Below are positions 7,685 through 15,339 of a DNA stretch of 64,000 nucleotides, in pieces. The position numbers and the translations under genes were made by a program. Within the stretch, counting starts at the first letter, position 1, and each line of letters begins with the position of its first letter. This DNA is from Paenibacillus gallinarum (GTDB taxonomy: Bacteria; Bacillota; Bacilli; Paenibacillales; Paenibacillaceae), in the NCBI RefSeq assembly GCF_014836635.1, contig NZ_JACSQL010000001.1, positions 434,001 to 498,000 on the forward strand. Reading direction: 5' to 3'. The notes under the pieces are model-generated. The model was given only the letters and a program-made list of their open reading frames with translations. It was not told where the DNA came from and searched no databases.

Positions 7685-9808
7685 ATGAACTTAAAAAATG
7701 GATATCACAAATCCATTAAAATTTTGTTAGCGGGTTTGTTTTTATGTTTACTGACTCCATGGATGCCAAGTTCATTATCATCAACCGTAAATCAAGAATT
7801 TTATCATCTATTAGGACTTGGAATTTCATTAGTTTCTATGATTATTTGTTTATCTGCTTATAATCAGAGCAGAATGCGGGCAAAAGGGGATCAAACCAGA
7901 AATGGACAATATTTTTCTTACGTCTTCTTTGCTGGAGGAATGCTTAAACTGTTGTTATTTCTTTACTACGGAAAAATTACAATAGGTTATGAACTAATGG
8001 TTGACTCCGCAGATGCACTGCTCATTATTTTTATGGCTCGTTTCATCTGTGTACTGTGCATGTTGTTTCTAGGATTTAAACTACCTACAAAGAATCAGCC
8101 TTTTCCGAAGTGGGTTAGTTATACAATGGGTGTCTCGTACATTAGTTTTCTTGTGTTTATTCTTTTGAATAAGGGCGCAACGGAATTTTTCCTGAGCAGT
8201 TCGGATCCTTGGTCACAAACGATAAGTCCTATTCATTATGTTGCACATGCATCGCTTCTTATATTTTTTGTGTTCGCTTTGGCAGGTATCCTTTTCTCGC
8301 GGAAGAAGCGCTGTAACGAAATTAACTTCCGGCTGATACTAGGTGTATGTTTTTGTATTATAAGCCAAGGTTTTATACTTCAAGTCCAGTATGTTCAGGA
8401 TGTATTCTTTACTTTTTCAATGATGTTTCAATTGATAGTGTATGTCATCTTTCAAAACACTTATTTTAACGTTTATATTGAAAGCCCGTTAGAACAGCAA
8501 AAAGCAACAAGAGAAAAATTGGACTATATGGCTCATTATGATGAGACAACAGGGCTTGAGAACCGGAGATCTTTGCTTCACTATGTGGGGGGATGTCTTG
8601 AAAAAGCAGAAGCGGATGGTGCACTATTAGGTCTGCTTGTTATTAATATTAGTCGATTTAAGATCATTAACGATTCGTTGGGTTACAGACTTGGGGACCA
8701 GCTTTTGAAACAAACAGGGCAACGCTTGCTTGACTATCAAGGGGGAAAAGAAGTATTTTCTCTTGGAGGAGATCGATATGCAATCGTTATGGGCCAAATA
8801 GAGAGTGTAGAAAAGTTACATAATCGGGTTTATGAAATTTTAGAGCATGTAAAAGAGCCTATATTTATAAAAGAAAGAGAACTATACATCACGCCTTCGG
8901 CGGGTCTTAGTATATATCCTTATGATGGTGCTATGCCGGACGAACTTCTTCGTAATGCAAATACGGCTTTATATTTTGCCAAAAATGAAGGGCAAGACTT
9001 TAATAGATATACCTTATCTATGAAGAAAGAGGCTCAAGAAAGCTTACAGATGGAACACGATATACGCAAAGGTCTAGAACGTGAAGAATTCTATCTTGAG
9101 TATCAGCCGCAGATTGATCTTGCTACCGGTGAAGTAGTTGGAGTAGAAGCGCTTGTTCGGTGGAACCATCCGATGAGAGGGCGTATATCCCCAGTCGAAT
9201 TTATTCCTATTGCTGAAGAATGCGGACTTATCGTACCGCTCGGAGAATGGGTGCTTAGAGAAGCATGTTATCAGAACCGAATGTGGCAAAATCAAGGCTA
9301 CAAACCTTTGACAGTATCCGTGAATTTATCGATTCAACAATTTCACGAAGTACAGCTTGCAGAACGAATTAAGCGTATTTTACTGGACACAGGTCTAGAT
9401 CCTATTTACTTAGAACTTGAAATAACCGAAAGCACGATGTTTGATATGACGCAAGGTATGAAAGTGCTCGAAAGTATTAAAAAACTTGGAGTGCAGATCA
9501 GTATTGATGATTTTGGAACGGGCTACAGCTCACTTCATTATCTGAAAAATCTACCTATCGACCGTCTTAAAATTGATCAGTCCTTTGTGCGGGAACTGAT
9601 GGTGGACCGTAACAATAAAGCGATTGTATCCACAATCACCTCTATGGCAAGGCATCTTCAGCTTAAAGTAACTGCAGAAGGTGTAGAGAACGAAGAGCAA
9701 CTTTTATTTTTACAAGAACAGCACTGTAATGATGCGCAAGGTTATTTTTTCAGTAGACCACTTGCATCGACTGATTTCGAATCTATATTTTTAAAAGCTA
9801 TCGCCTGA
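7685..9808 (+). CDS. Membrane-bound EAL phosphodiesterase with degenerate GGDEF domain
   Basis: Predicted c-di-GMP phosphodiesterase. The N-terminal roughly 260 residues contain about eight hydrophobic segments forming a membrane sensor. The GGDEF domain (about 275-445) is degenerate: the signature reads GGDRY (361-365), and the usual metal-binding D-x-D before RFK is replaced by N and S (VINISRFK), so cyclase activity is unlikely. The EAL domain is intact: EALVR (488-492), NLSIQQF, EITEST, DDFGTGYSSL (608-617), KIDQSF, AEGVEN. Two in-frame ATGs exist. ATG 7664 lies before the GGGAGG at 7666-7671, so ATG 7685 is preferred even though its spacing is long (13 nt). The remnant GGDEF may act as a GTP sensor. 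Confidence 0.9.
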   Translation: MNLKNGYHKSIKILLAGLFLCLLTPWMPSSLSSTVNQEFYHLLGLGISLVSMIICLSAYNQSRMRAKGDQTRNGQYFSYVFFAGGMLKLLLFLYYGKITIGYELMVDSADALLIIFMARFICVLCMLFLGFKLPTKNQPFPKWVSYTMGVSYISFLVFILLNKGATEFFLSSSDPWSQTISPIHYVAHASLLIFFVFALAGILFSRKKRCNEINFRLILGVCFCIISQGFILQVQYVQDVFFTFSMMFQLIVYVIFQNTYFNVYIESPLEQQKATREKLDYMAHYDETTGLENRRSLLHYVGGCLEKAEADGALLGLLVINISRFKIINDSLGYRLGDQLLKQTGQRLLDYQGGKEVFSLGGDRYAIVMGQIESVEKLHNRVYEILEHVKEPIFIKERELYITPSAGLSIYPYDGAMPDELLRNANTALYFAKNEGQDFNRYTLSMKKEAQESLQMEHDIRKGLEREEFYLEYQPQIDLATGEVVGVEALVRWNHPMRGRISPVEFIPIAEECGLIVPLGEWVLREACYQNRMWQNQGYKPLTVSVNLSIQQFHEVQLAERIKRILLDTGLDPIYLELEITESTMFDMTQGMKVLESIKKLGVQISIDDFGTGYSSLHYLKNLPIDRLKIDQSFVRELMVDRNNKAIVSTITSMARHLQLKVTAEGVENEEQLLFLQEQHCNDAQGYFFSRPLASTDFESIFLKAIA

Positions 9809-9815
9809 ATGTATT

Positions 9816-9879
9816 CTCAGATCATACCCAGCACATGCATTTATTTTTTGTTACCTGAATTGCATGTGCTGAGACTGAG
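9816..9879 (+). terminator. Long hairpin after the EAL gene
   Basis: Inverted repeat CAGCACATGCA (9829-9839) / TGCATGTGCTG (9861-9871), extended by CTCAG / CTGAG. The 21-nt loop is T-rich and there is no T-run after the stem, so termination function is uncertain. Confidence 0.45.
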
Positions 9880-9908
9880 AAAACTGCATTGTATTTCTAA
9901 ATTTAGGG

Positions 9909-9937
9909 TTGCAGAGAAATTGGGGTTATGATATATT
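9909..9937 (+). promoter_or_regulatory. Sigma-A promoter for the tRNA-Pro/tRNA-Gly unit
   Basis: -35 TTGCAG, 17-bp spacer, -10 TATATT, with the first tRNA starting 38 nt further on. Confidence 0.7.
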
Positions 9938-9974
9938 ATTTCTTGTCACTAATGAATGACGCTCATTCATTTGA

Positions 9975-10048
9975 CGGGACGTAGCTCAGCTTGGTAGAGC
10001 ACCTGGTTTGGGACCAGGGGGTCGCATGTTCAAATCGTGTCGTCCCGA
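9975..10048 (+). tRNA. tRNA-Pro (anticodon TGG)
   Basis: Complete 74-nt cloverleaf. The acceptor stem is CGGGACG / CGTCCCG with discriminator A. The anticodon stem CCTGG / CCAGG encloses the loop TTTGGGA, giving anticodon TGG (codon CCA). The T-loop reads TTCAAAT. CCA is not encoded. Confidence 0.96.
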
Positions 10049-10058
10049 TCGTCAATTT

Positions 10059-10129
10059 GCGGGTGTAGTTCAATGGTAGAACTTCAGCCTTCCAAGCTGA
10101 TAGCGTGGGTTCGATTCCCATCACCCGCT
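10059..10129 (+). tRNA. tRNA-Gly (anticodon TCC)
   Basis: 71-nt cloverleaf with acceptor stem GCGGGTG / CACCCGC, anticodon loop CTTCCAA (anticodon TCC, codon GGA) and T-loop TTCGATT. It lies 10 nt after tRNA-Pro, is probably co-transcribed with it, and is followed by a terminator. Confidence 0.96.
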
Positions 10130-10137
10130 TCATAGTA

Positions 10138-10170
10138 AACCCTCTTGCCTTAGGCAAGAGGGTTTTTTTA
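10138..10170 (+). terminator. Intrinsic terminator of the tRNA unit
   Basis: AACCCTCTTGCC / GGCAAGAGGGTT stem with a TTA loop, followed by TTTTTTT. Confidence 0.92.
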
Positions 10171-10191
10171 TGTTCCCGTACCTGGATCATA

Positions 10192-10219
10192 TTGAATATA
10201 AATAAAGCTTTAGTATAAT
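10192..10219 (+). promoter_or_regulatory. Promoter of the SGNH hydrolase gene
   Basis: -35 TTGAAT, 16-bp spacer, -10 TATAAT. A second TATAAT at 10233-10238 may give an alternative start. Confidence 0.6.
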
Positions 10220-10268
10220 GGGTGAGGGTTAGTATAATTTTACATATTGAGGAGGGGGTGGGTGAAAA

Positions 10269-11420
10269 ATGGCAGATGAATATGTATCCGCAACAGCCGT
10301 CTCTACGGCAACTAATTTCATCATGGAGCAGGAAACAACATATACACGTACCTACCGGACATACTTAAGACTGAGGGAAACAGGTCAGCTTGATTTGAAG
10401 TTTTGGCACAGTAATGCGGTAGACTCGACTTGGGATGTAGGGAACACTGCGAAAGGAAGTATGTCAGGCGGTGAATGGGTTATTGAAAGCGCTTATGTAG
10501 CGGTTAGCGGGCATAAACGAGATGGCAGCATTATACCTGGCAGCGCAATAAAGGTGACTTTTGATGGAGAAGTTAGCAAAGAAGTGGCTCCTGCAGAGAA
10601 GTTTTGGAGTGATTCGGTACATATAGATCTTCCGGCAGGACATGAATTAGTTTTCTCATGGACAATTTCGGCTTATGCAGGAAAATCGTTCACATACAAT
10701 ACAGAGGGGCTGCTTGTATCTGCTTTTGAAGCGGAAGGGAATAAGGCCGATGAAGAAGAAGGAGCCTTGTTTACATCATCCGAGAATCGGCTTGTTCTGC
10801 CTGCTTTTATAGGATATAAAAAACAGGTGAGGGAAGAAATTATTTTCTTGGGAGATTCAATAACTCAGGGAGTAAGAACACGAAAGGATGGCTACGAGTA
10901 CTGGGTTTCTCGTATAGCTGATGGTCTTGGTCCTGATTATGGTATTTGGAATATCGGTTCCGGATGGGCAAGAGCCTATGACGCAGCAACGGATGGCCCG
11001 TGGCTTGCTAAATCCAAACAGGGTAGTATAGTGGCACTTGTTCTTGGTGTGAATGATATTGATATAGGCAGCAGAAGCGCAGCTGAATTACTTAATGATT
11101 TATCTATTATTATTCGAAAAATAAAGCGAAATCCGGAGCGTACGGGTGTACGAGTAATCTTATTTACTATCCCGCCCTTTAATTTTGCGGAAGAAAGAGA
11201 AGAAGTGTGGCGGACCGTTAATGAAGCGATACGTACACATCCACCAGAAGGAACAGATGTTGTGTTTGATATTGCCGAAGTTTTATCCTGCCCGGCACCA
11301 GAGGAACACCGGATTATGCCAAAATTCATGAGTAATGAATTTGATCCGCATCCAAATGGCGAAGCGGGAAAAGAAGTCGCGGATGCTTTTCTAGAATGGT
11401 TTCGCGAACAGAATTTATGA
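10269..11420 (+). CDS. SGNH/GDSL-family hydrolase with N-terminal beta-rich domain
   Basis: 383-aa putative esterase. The C-terminal half has the SGNH blocks: GDSITQ (195-200, nucleophile Ser197), the Gly region NIGSGWA (about 228-234), GVND (260-263) and DPHPN (359-363, Asp359/His361 of the triad). The N-terminal roughly 180 residues look beta-rich, as in two-domain carbohydrate esterases. No signal peptide is visible, suggesting intracellular deacylation of a sugar or lipid ester. A strong purine-rich ribosome-binding site precedes ATG 10269. Own promoter, no operon partner. Confidence 0.85.
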   Translation: MADEYVSATAVSTATNFIMEQETTYTRTYRTYLRLRETGQLDLKFWHSNAVDSTWDVGNTAKGSMSGGEWVIESAYVAVSGHKRDGSIIPGSAIKVTFDGEVSKEVAPAEKFWSDSVHIDLPAGHELVFSWTISAYAGKSFTYNTEGLLVSAFEAEGNKADEEEGALFTSSENRLVLPAFIGYKKQVREEIIFLGDSITQGVRTRKDGYEYWVSRIADGLGPDYGIWNIGSGWARAYDAATDGPWLAKSKQGSIVALVLGVNDIDIGSRSAAELLNDLSIIIRKIKRNPERTGVRVILFTIPPFNFAEEREEVWRTVNEAIRTHPPEGTDVVFDIAEVLSCPAPEEHRIMPKFMSNEFDPHPNGEAGKEVADAFLEWFREQNL

Positions 11421-11438
11421 AATACAGGAAATTACAGA

Positions 11439-11467
11439 TTTAGAAACTAATGATACCGTGCTATACT
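11439..11467 (+). promoter_or_regulatory. Promoter of the ABC-F leader RNA
   Basis: -35 TTTAGA, 17-bp spacer, extended -10 TGC-TATACT. The predicted start near 11474 places the leader described next in its own transcript. Confidence 0.55.
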
Positions 11468-11473
11468 GAATAA

Positions 11474-11635
11474 CAATTAAAGATGAATGAGAGGTAACCA
11501 CACGTCCCATGAAGTAAAACACATGAAATCCTACGGATAACTGCAAACCGATAGTGAAGCAGGTTAGCTGTTTGCGGCTGACGACCCTAGGATAAGTGTG
11601 CCTACATTCAGTCATGGGAATGGTGTGGTTTTTTT
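11474..11635 (+). promoter_or_regulatory. Candidate transcription-attenuation leader of the ABC-F gene (micro-ORFs plus terminator)
   Basis: A roughly 160-nt leader that folds into one long hairpin ending in a T-run. Arm pairs are AACCACAC (11496-11503) with GTGTGGTT (11623-11630), TCCCATGA (11505-11512) with TCATGGGA (11612-11619), ACAC with GTGT (11519-11522 / 11596-11599), ATCCTA with TAGGAT (11528-11533 / 11588-11593), and GCAAAC with GTTTGC (11543-11548 / 11570-11575). The 5' arm contains tiny ORFs: M-K-stop at 11509, M-K-S-Y-G-stop at 11523, and an in-frame 17-codon version from ATG 11487. A ribosome halted there would prevent the terminator arms from pairing. Ribosome-mediated attenuation is established for several ABC-F resistance genes; assignment here is inference. 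The rest of 11636-11764 shows nothing else clear. Confidence 0.55.
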
Positions 11636-11764
11636 GTGCTATTTATAAGTTATTTGTACCTTGAATAAGTTCTGTTCATTACTATGGCAGAGTAAGGTAG
11701 CACATTAAGACCTGGACTTATTTTACCTACCACCCATCTTTAGAGGTGCATTCATTTCTATAGG

Positions 11765-11828
11765 CTCTCGTCTTCGCTGCTGGCTGCTTGCTTGCAGTGT
11801 TTTAGCTTGCGCGAAGAGAAAGAGGGAG
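11765..11828 (+). promoter_or_regulatory. Hairpin next to the ABC-F ribosome-binding site
   Basis: TCTTCGC (11771-11777) pairs with GCGAAGA (11811-11817), and CTCT (11765-11768) can extend to AGAG (11821-11824), which is the start of the Shine-Dalgarno AGAGGGAG. An inner CTGC/GCAG hairpin lies at 11784-11797. It may limit translation of the downstream gene. Confidence 0.4.
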
Positions 11829-11836
11829 ATATTCAT

Positions 11837-13738
11837 ATGACGACACTAATTCATATGCATGAGATCAGTAAGGAATGGAATGGAAAACAGTTGTTTGAAC
11901 ATGTGAACATGGAAGTAAATGAGCATGAACGAATTGCTCTGTTTGGACGTAACGGCTGTGGTAAAACGACACTATTACACATTTTGACGGGAAGCGAACA
12001 GGCGTCAGAGGGGACACTTTCCATTCACTTGGAACCGGAAGAGATTGGATTTATGCGGCAAGATTTCAAAGCAGATCCGGTGGAATCAGTACAAGAAGTG
12101 GCGTATAAGGAGAGCGGAGCTTGGGGAAGTTTGAAACTGAAATTACAAAAAACGGAGGCCGACCTCGCATCAGGCGATCAAGATAAGACCTCAGAATTAA
12201 TGGAGCAGTATGGACAGATTACGGAACAATATGAAGCACACGGCGGCTATGCTAGAGAAATTGAACTTGAGAAAATGATGACTCACCTGGGGATTGGGGC
12301 AGAGTTATGGAACCGTCCTTATGTATCACTCAGTGGCGGGCAAAAGACTAGACTACGACTAGCCGCTTTATTAGCCAGCAAACCACGGCTTCTTATTCTT
12401 GATGAGCCCAGCAATCATCTGGATCATGAGAGTTTGGTCTGGCTTGAAGACTGGATTTTATCTTATCCAGGCACTATTATATTTGTCTCGCATGACCGAA
12501 CTTTCCTAGATCATGTAGCGACGGGGATCTGTGAACTTAGCGAAGACGGTGTCCGTAAATATCCTGGGGGTTATGAAGAATATAAACTTCAGAAGAAGCG
12601 TGAGCGCAAAGAACAGGAAACGAAGTATCGCAAACAAGAACTTGCAAAAAAAGCACTAGAAGAATCCATTCGTAAATATCAGCAGTGGTTCATAAAATCT
12701 CACAATAATGCAGGTGATGTGACTGAAACGAGAGCAGCTGCAAGCTATTACAAGGCGAGAGCCAATAAAAATATATCAAGATATCATGCCAAGCAGAAGC
12801 AGCTGGAACGACTAGAAGGAGAGCGTGTGGAACGACCACGCGTGGGACCAAAAGTTAGTATGGAACTAAAGGATGGAGAGTTCGAAGCCCGTACTTTTGT
12901 TCAGCTTCAGGATGTAGAATATCGATACGAAGGTAATGATAAACCTGTTATCGCAGGAGCGACTTTTTCTGTCCAGCGCGGGAGGCGACTAGTCCTTCGG
13001 GGTCCGAACGGAGCAGGAAAAACAACCCTGCTTAAGCTGATCACGGGAAGCTTGACCCCACAGAAGGGGAATGTCGTCCTTCATCCGAAGACGAAGATCG
13101 GCTATTTTTCTCAGGAGCTGGAAGGTCTTCAAACAGAAATGACATTGTTGGACAGTTTGCTTGTTAATCCCTACATGACGCAGACCGAAGCTCGTACCGT
13201 ACTCGGTAATTTTTTGTTTTCAAGAGATGATGCGTTTAAGAAGATAGGGGATCTGAGTATGGGAGAAAAATGCAGAGCGGCATTTATTCGTCTATATTTT
13301 AGTGGAGCAAACTTACTAGTTCTGGATGAACCGACTAACTATTTAGATATTGATACACGGGAAGTGATCGAGACAGCTCTGCTTCACTACGAAGGATCTC
13401 TTGTATTTGTATCTCATGATCGTACACTCGTTAGAAAGATTGCTAATCAGCTGATTGAGCTGAGCGGAGATGAACAAGGTCAGCTCCATATATATGATGG
13501 AAGTGTGGAAGAGTATGAGGATCATCTTGACCGGAAAAATAAAGTTCCAGCAGAGCGTGAGGAAGATAACCACCGCATGCATTTGCAGCACCGTTTACAT
13601 GAATTACTGACAGGATCAGTCGCCTCAAATCATCGTAACGGTCAGCCTGAGGATGTAGAGTCTTACTATATGGAGGAGTCTGTTCTTTATGAAATCCGTC
13701 AAATACGTGCTCAGCTTGATGCATATGAGAAGAAGTAG
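11837..13738 (+). CDS. ABC-F family ATPase (ribosome-acting; possible antibiotic-resistance type)
   Basis: 633-aa protein with two ABC ATPase domains and no transmembrane segment, hence ABC-F, a class that acts on the ribosome's E-site/peptidyl-transferase region. Domain 1: Walker A GRNGCGKTT (about 38-46), signature LSGGQKTRLRLA, Walker B LLILDEPSNHLD. Domain 2: Walker A GPNGAGKTT, signature LSMGEKCR, Walker B LLVLDEPTNYLD. A charged interdomain linker contains a YQQWF and RAxxSYYKARANK-like segment. ATG 11837 has AGAGGGAG 8 nt upstream; a longer frame from TTG 11792 is less likely. The terminator-bearing leader suggests drug-inducible expression as for Vga/VmlR-like proteins. The drug class cannot be predicted. 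Confidence 0.85.
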   Translation: MTTLIHMHEISKEWNGKQLFEHVNMEVNEHERIALFGRNGCGKTTLLHILTGSEQASEGTLSIHLEPEEIGFMRQDFKADPVESVQEVAYKESGAWGSLKLKLQKTEADLASGDQDKTSELMEQYGQITEQYEAHGGYAREIELEKMMTHLGIGAELWNRPYVSLSGGQKTRLRLAALLASKPRLLILDEPSNHLDHESLVWLEDWILSYPGTIIFVSHDRTFLDHVATGICELSEDGVRKYPGGYEEYKLQKKRERKEQETKYRKQELAKKALEESIRKYQQWFIKSHNNAGDVTETRAAASYYKARANKNISRYHAKQKQLERLEGERVERPRVGPKVSMELKDGEFEARTFVQLQDVEYRYEGNDKPVIAGATFSVQRGRRLVLRGPNGAGKTTLLKLITGSLTPQKGNVVLHPKTKIGYFSQELEGLQTEMTLLDSLLVNPYMTQTEARTVLGNFLFSRDDAFKKIGDLSMGEKCRAAFIRLYFSGANLLVLDEPTNYLDIDTREVIETALLHYEGSLVFVSHDRTLVRKIANQLIELSGDEQGQLHIYDGSVEEYEDHLDRKNKVPAEREEDNHRMHLQHRLHELLTGSVASNHRNGQPEDVESYYMEESVLYEIRQIRAQLDAYEKK

Positions 13739-13760
13739 TGCCTATTTTTGAGGCGAGGAC

Positions 13761-13789
13761 TTGATTGGCACTTGTCATTTGCGTATAAT
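13761..13789 (+). promoter_or_regulatory. Sigma-A promoter of the pheST operon
   Basis: -35 TTGATT, exactly 17 bp, -10 TATAAT. The leader that follows starts near 13796 and includes a small AACTAAAG/CTTTAGTT hairpin before the T-box. Confidence 0.78.
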
Positions 13790-13877
13790 AATGTAGCAAT
13801 GAATATAGAAAAACTAAAGGAATGAGTGACACACTTTAGTTTCATCTATATATAAGATTTTAATGAGCAAAATGCGT

Positions 13878-14182
13878 GGATGGAGAAGAGTACACAGTGC
13901 TTTTGTACAGGGAGGAAGCGCCACTTAGATTGAGAGCGTTTCTACGAAATCAGGCTGTCGAAGTTCGCTCCGGAGCAGTTCCTTGAACAGCAGATAGGGT
14001 GTCTATGTAAATGCCTTATTTCATGGTCAGTAGAGGATACCGGTTCACGACCGTTACAAACGTGCTAAAGTGAGATTAATTTCGTACAGACTAGCTCGGT
14101 TTTATTTCTAAAAACCTTGGATTTTTTTAGTCGTACATGAATCTAACAAGGGTGGTACCACGGTCTTTTCGTCCCTTTTTTT
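13878..14182 (+). promoter_or_regulatory. T-box leader of pheST (specifier TTC, Phe)
   Basis: tRNA-sensing transcription attenuator. The conserved T-box AAGGGTGGTACCACGG is at 14148-14163 and is followed by the terminator side GTCCC and a T-run ending at 14182. A plausible specifier codon is TTC at 14044-14046, followed by A, in the 3' strand of stem I. Uncharged tRNA-Phe would pair with it and with the T-box bulge, giving antitermination. The 5' boundary is approximate. Confidence 0.9.
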
Positions 14183-14246
14183 GGGGGAGAAAAGGCCTTT
14201 TTTATTGATTAAAATTCTAAAGAGTTACGAAGGGAGTAACCACAAC

Positions 14247-15281
14247 ATGAAAGAAAGATTGGAAGCATTGCAAGTTGAAGCTCTCGCTGAGCTTGCAAAC
14301 GTAGCCGATGATAAGGCACTAAGTGAAATACGTGTGAAATATTTAGGTAAAAAAGGAGCACTCACTGAGATTTTACGCGGTATGGGTGCCCTAAGTGCAG
14401 AAGAACGTCCGATTATCGGCCAAGTGGCGAATGAAGTGCGTGGTGCGATTGAGTCTGTTATTGAGGAAAAACAAACTGCTTTCCAAAAAGAAGAGACTGC
14501 GAGACGCCTTTCTAAAGAGAAAATTGATATTTCCTTGCCAGGACGCCGTATGCCTGAGGGAGGTCTTCATCCGTTAACAAAAGTAATTCAGGATCTTGAA
14601 GATATCTTCGTTGGGCTTGGTTACAAAGTGGCGGAAGGGCCAGAAGTTGAAACGGATTATTTTAACTTTGAAGCTCTTAACCTGCCGAAGAATCACCCAG
14701 CTCGGGATATGCAGGATTCGTTCTATATTACAGATGACATCCTCATGAGAACACATACTTCTCCCGTTCAGGTTCGTACCATGCAAGCCATGCAAGGAGA
14801 AACCCCAGTAAAAGTTATCGTACCAGGAAAAGTATATCGCCGAGATGATGACGACGCGACCCATTCCTTCCAGTTCCATCAGGTAGAGGGGATCGTTGTA
14901 GGCAAAAACATCCGTATGAGCGACCTGAAAGGTACCCTTTTGCAATTTGTTCGTGAAATGTTTGGTGCTCATACTGAGATCAGACTCCGTCCAAGTTTCT
15001 TCCCTTTTACAGAGCCGAGTGTAGAAGTTGACGTTACTTGCATTAAATGCGGCGGTGAAGGATGCAGACTATGTAAACAAACAGGTTGGATTGAGATTCT
15101 CGGAGCGGGAATGGTACATCCAAAAGTGCTGGAGATGGGCGGATACGATCCGGCTGAATACAGCGGTTTTGCATTTGGTATGGGTGTCGAGCGTATCGCT
15201 ATGCTGAAATATGGTGTAGATGATATCCGTCATTTTTATAACAGCGATATGTCATTCTTGAAGCAGTTTGCAAGATTATAG
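14247..15281 (+). CDS. pheS: Phenylalanyl-tRNA synthetase alpha subunit
   Basis: Catalytic alpha subunit of the alpha2-beta2 PheRS that charges tRNA-Phe. 344 aa, matching the Bacillus subunit. It has an N-terminal coiled-coil tRNA-binding part, then class II motifs including [18 protein letters not shown] and the C-terminal motif 3 region [17 protein letters not shown]. Several Cys ([12 protein letters not shown]) form the family's typical cysteine-rich insert. The frame is open back to 14181, inside the T-box terminator, but ATG 14247 with GAAGGGAGT upstream is the right start. Regulated by the T-box leader and followed 58 nt later by pheT. Confidence 0.97.
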   Translation: MKERLEALQVEALAELANVADDKALSEIRVKYLGKKGALTEILRGMGALSAEERPIIGQVANEVRGAIESVIEEKQTAFQKEETARRLSKEKIDISLPGRRMPEGGLHPLTKVIQDLEDIFVGLGYKVAEGPEVETDYFNFEALNLPKNHPARDMQDSFYITDDILMRTHTSPVQVRTMQAMQGETPVKVIVPGKVYRRDDDDATHSFQFHQVEGIVVGKNIRMSDLKGTLLQFVREMFGAHTEIRLRPSFFPFTEPSVEVDVTCIKCGGEGCRLCKQTGWIEILGAGMVHPKVLEMGGYDPAEYSGFAFGMGVERIAMLKYGVDDIRHFYNSDMSFLKQFARL

Positions 15282-15339
15282 AATTTTCAAATTACAAATC
15301 ACAAGGTAAACCTATTTTTATAGAAGGAAGTGAACGTCC

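Noticed and set aside
9963..10190. 75-codon - strand frame across the two tRNA genes
   Set aside because: It is the complement of tRNA-Pro, tRNA-Gly and their terminator; such artefactual proteins are common opposite tRNAs.
11747..11840. A leader ORF overlapping the ABC-F start by ATGA, containing an R-L-R sequence
   Set aside because: The frame has no ATG, GTG or TTG start upstream, so translation is not supported.
13343..13832. Two long - strand frames at the end of the ABC-F gene
   Set aside because: They are antisense shadows with no ribosome-binding site, and one runs over the pheST promoter.
14181..14246. Upstream extension of pheS from ATG 14181
   Set aside because: It lies on the T-box terminator T-run, and ATG 14247 has the ribosome-binding site and expected 344-aa length.
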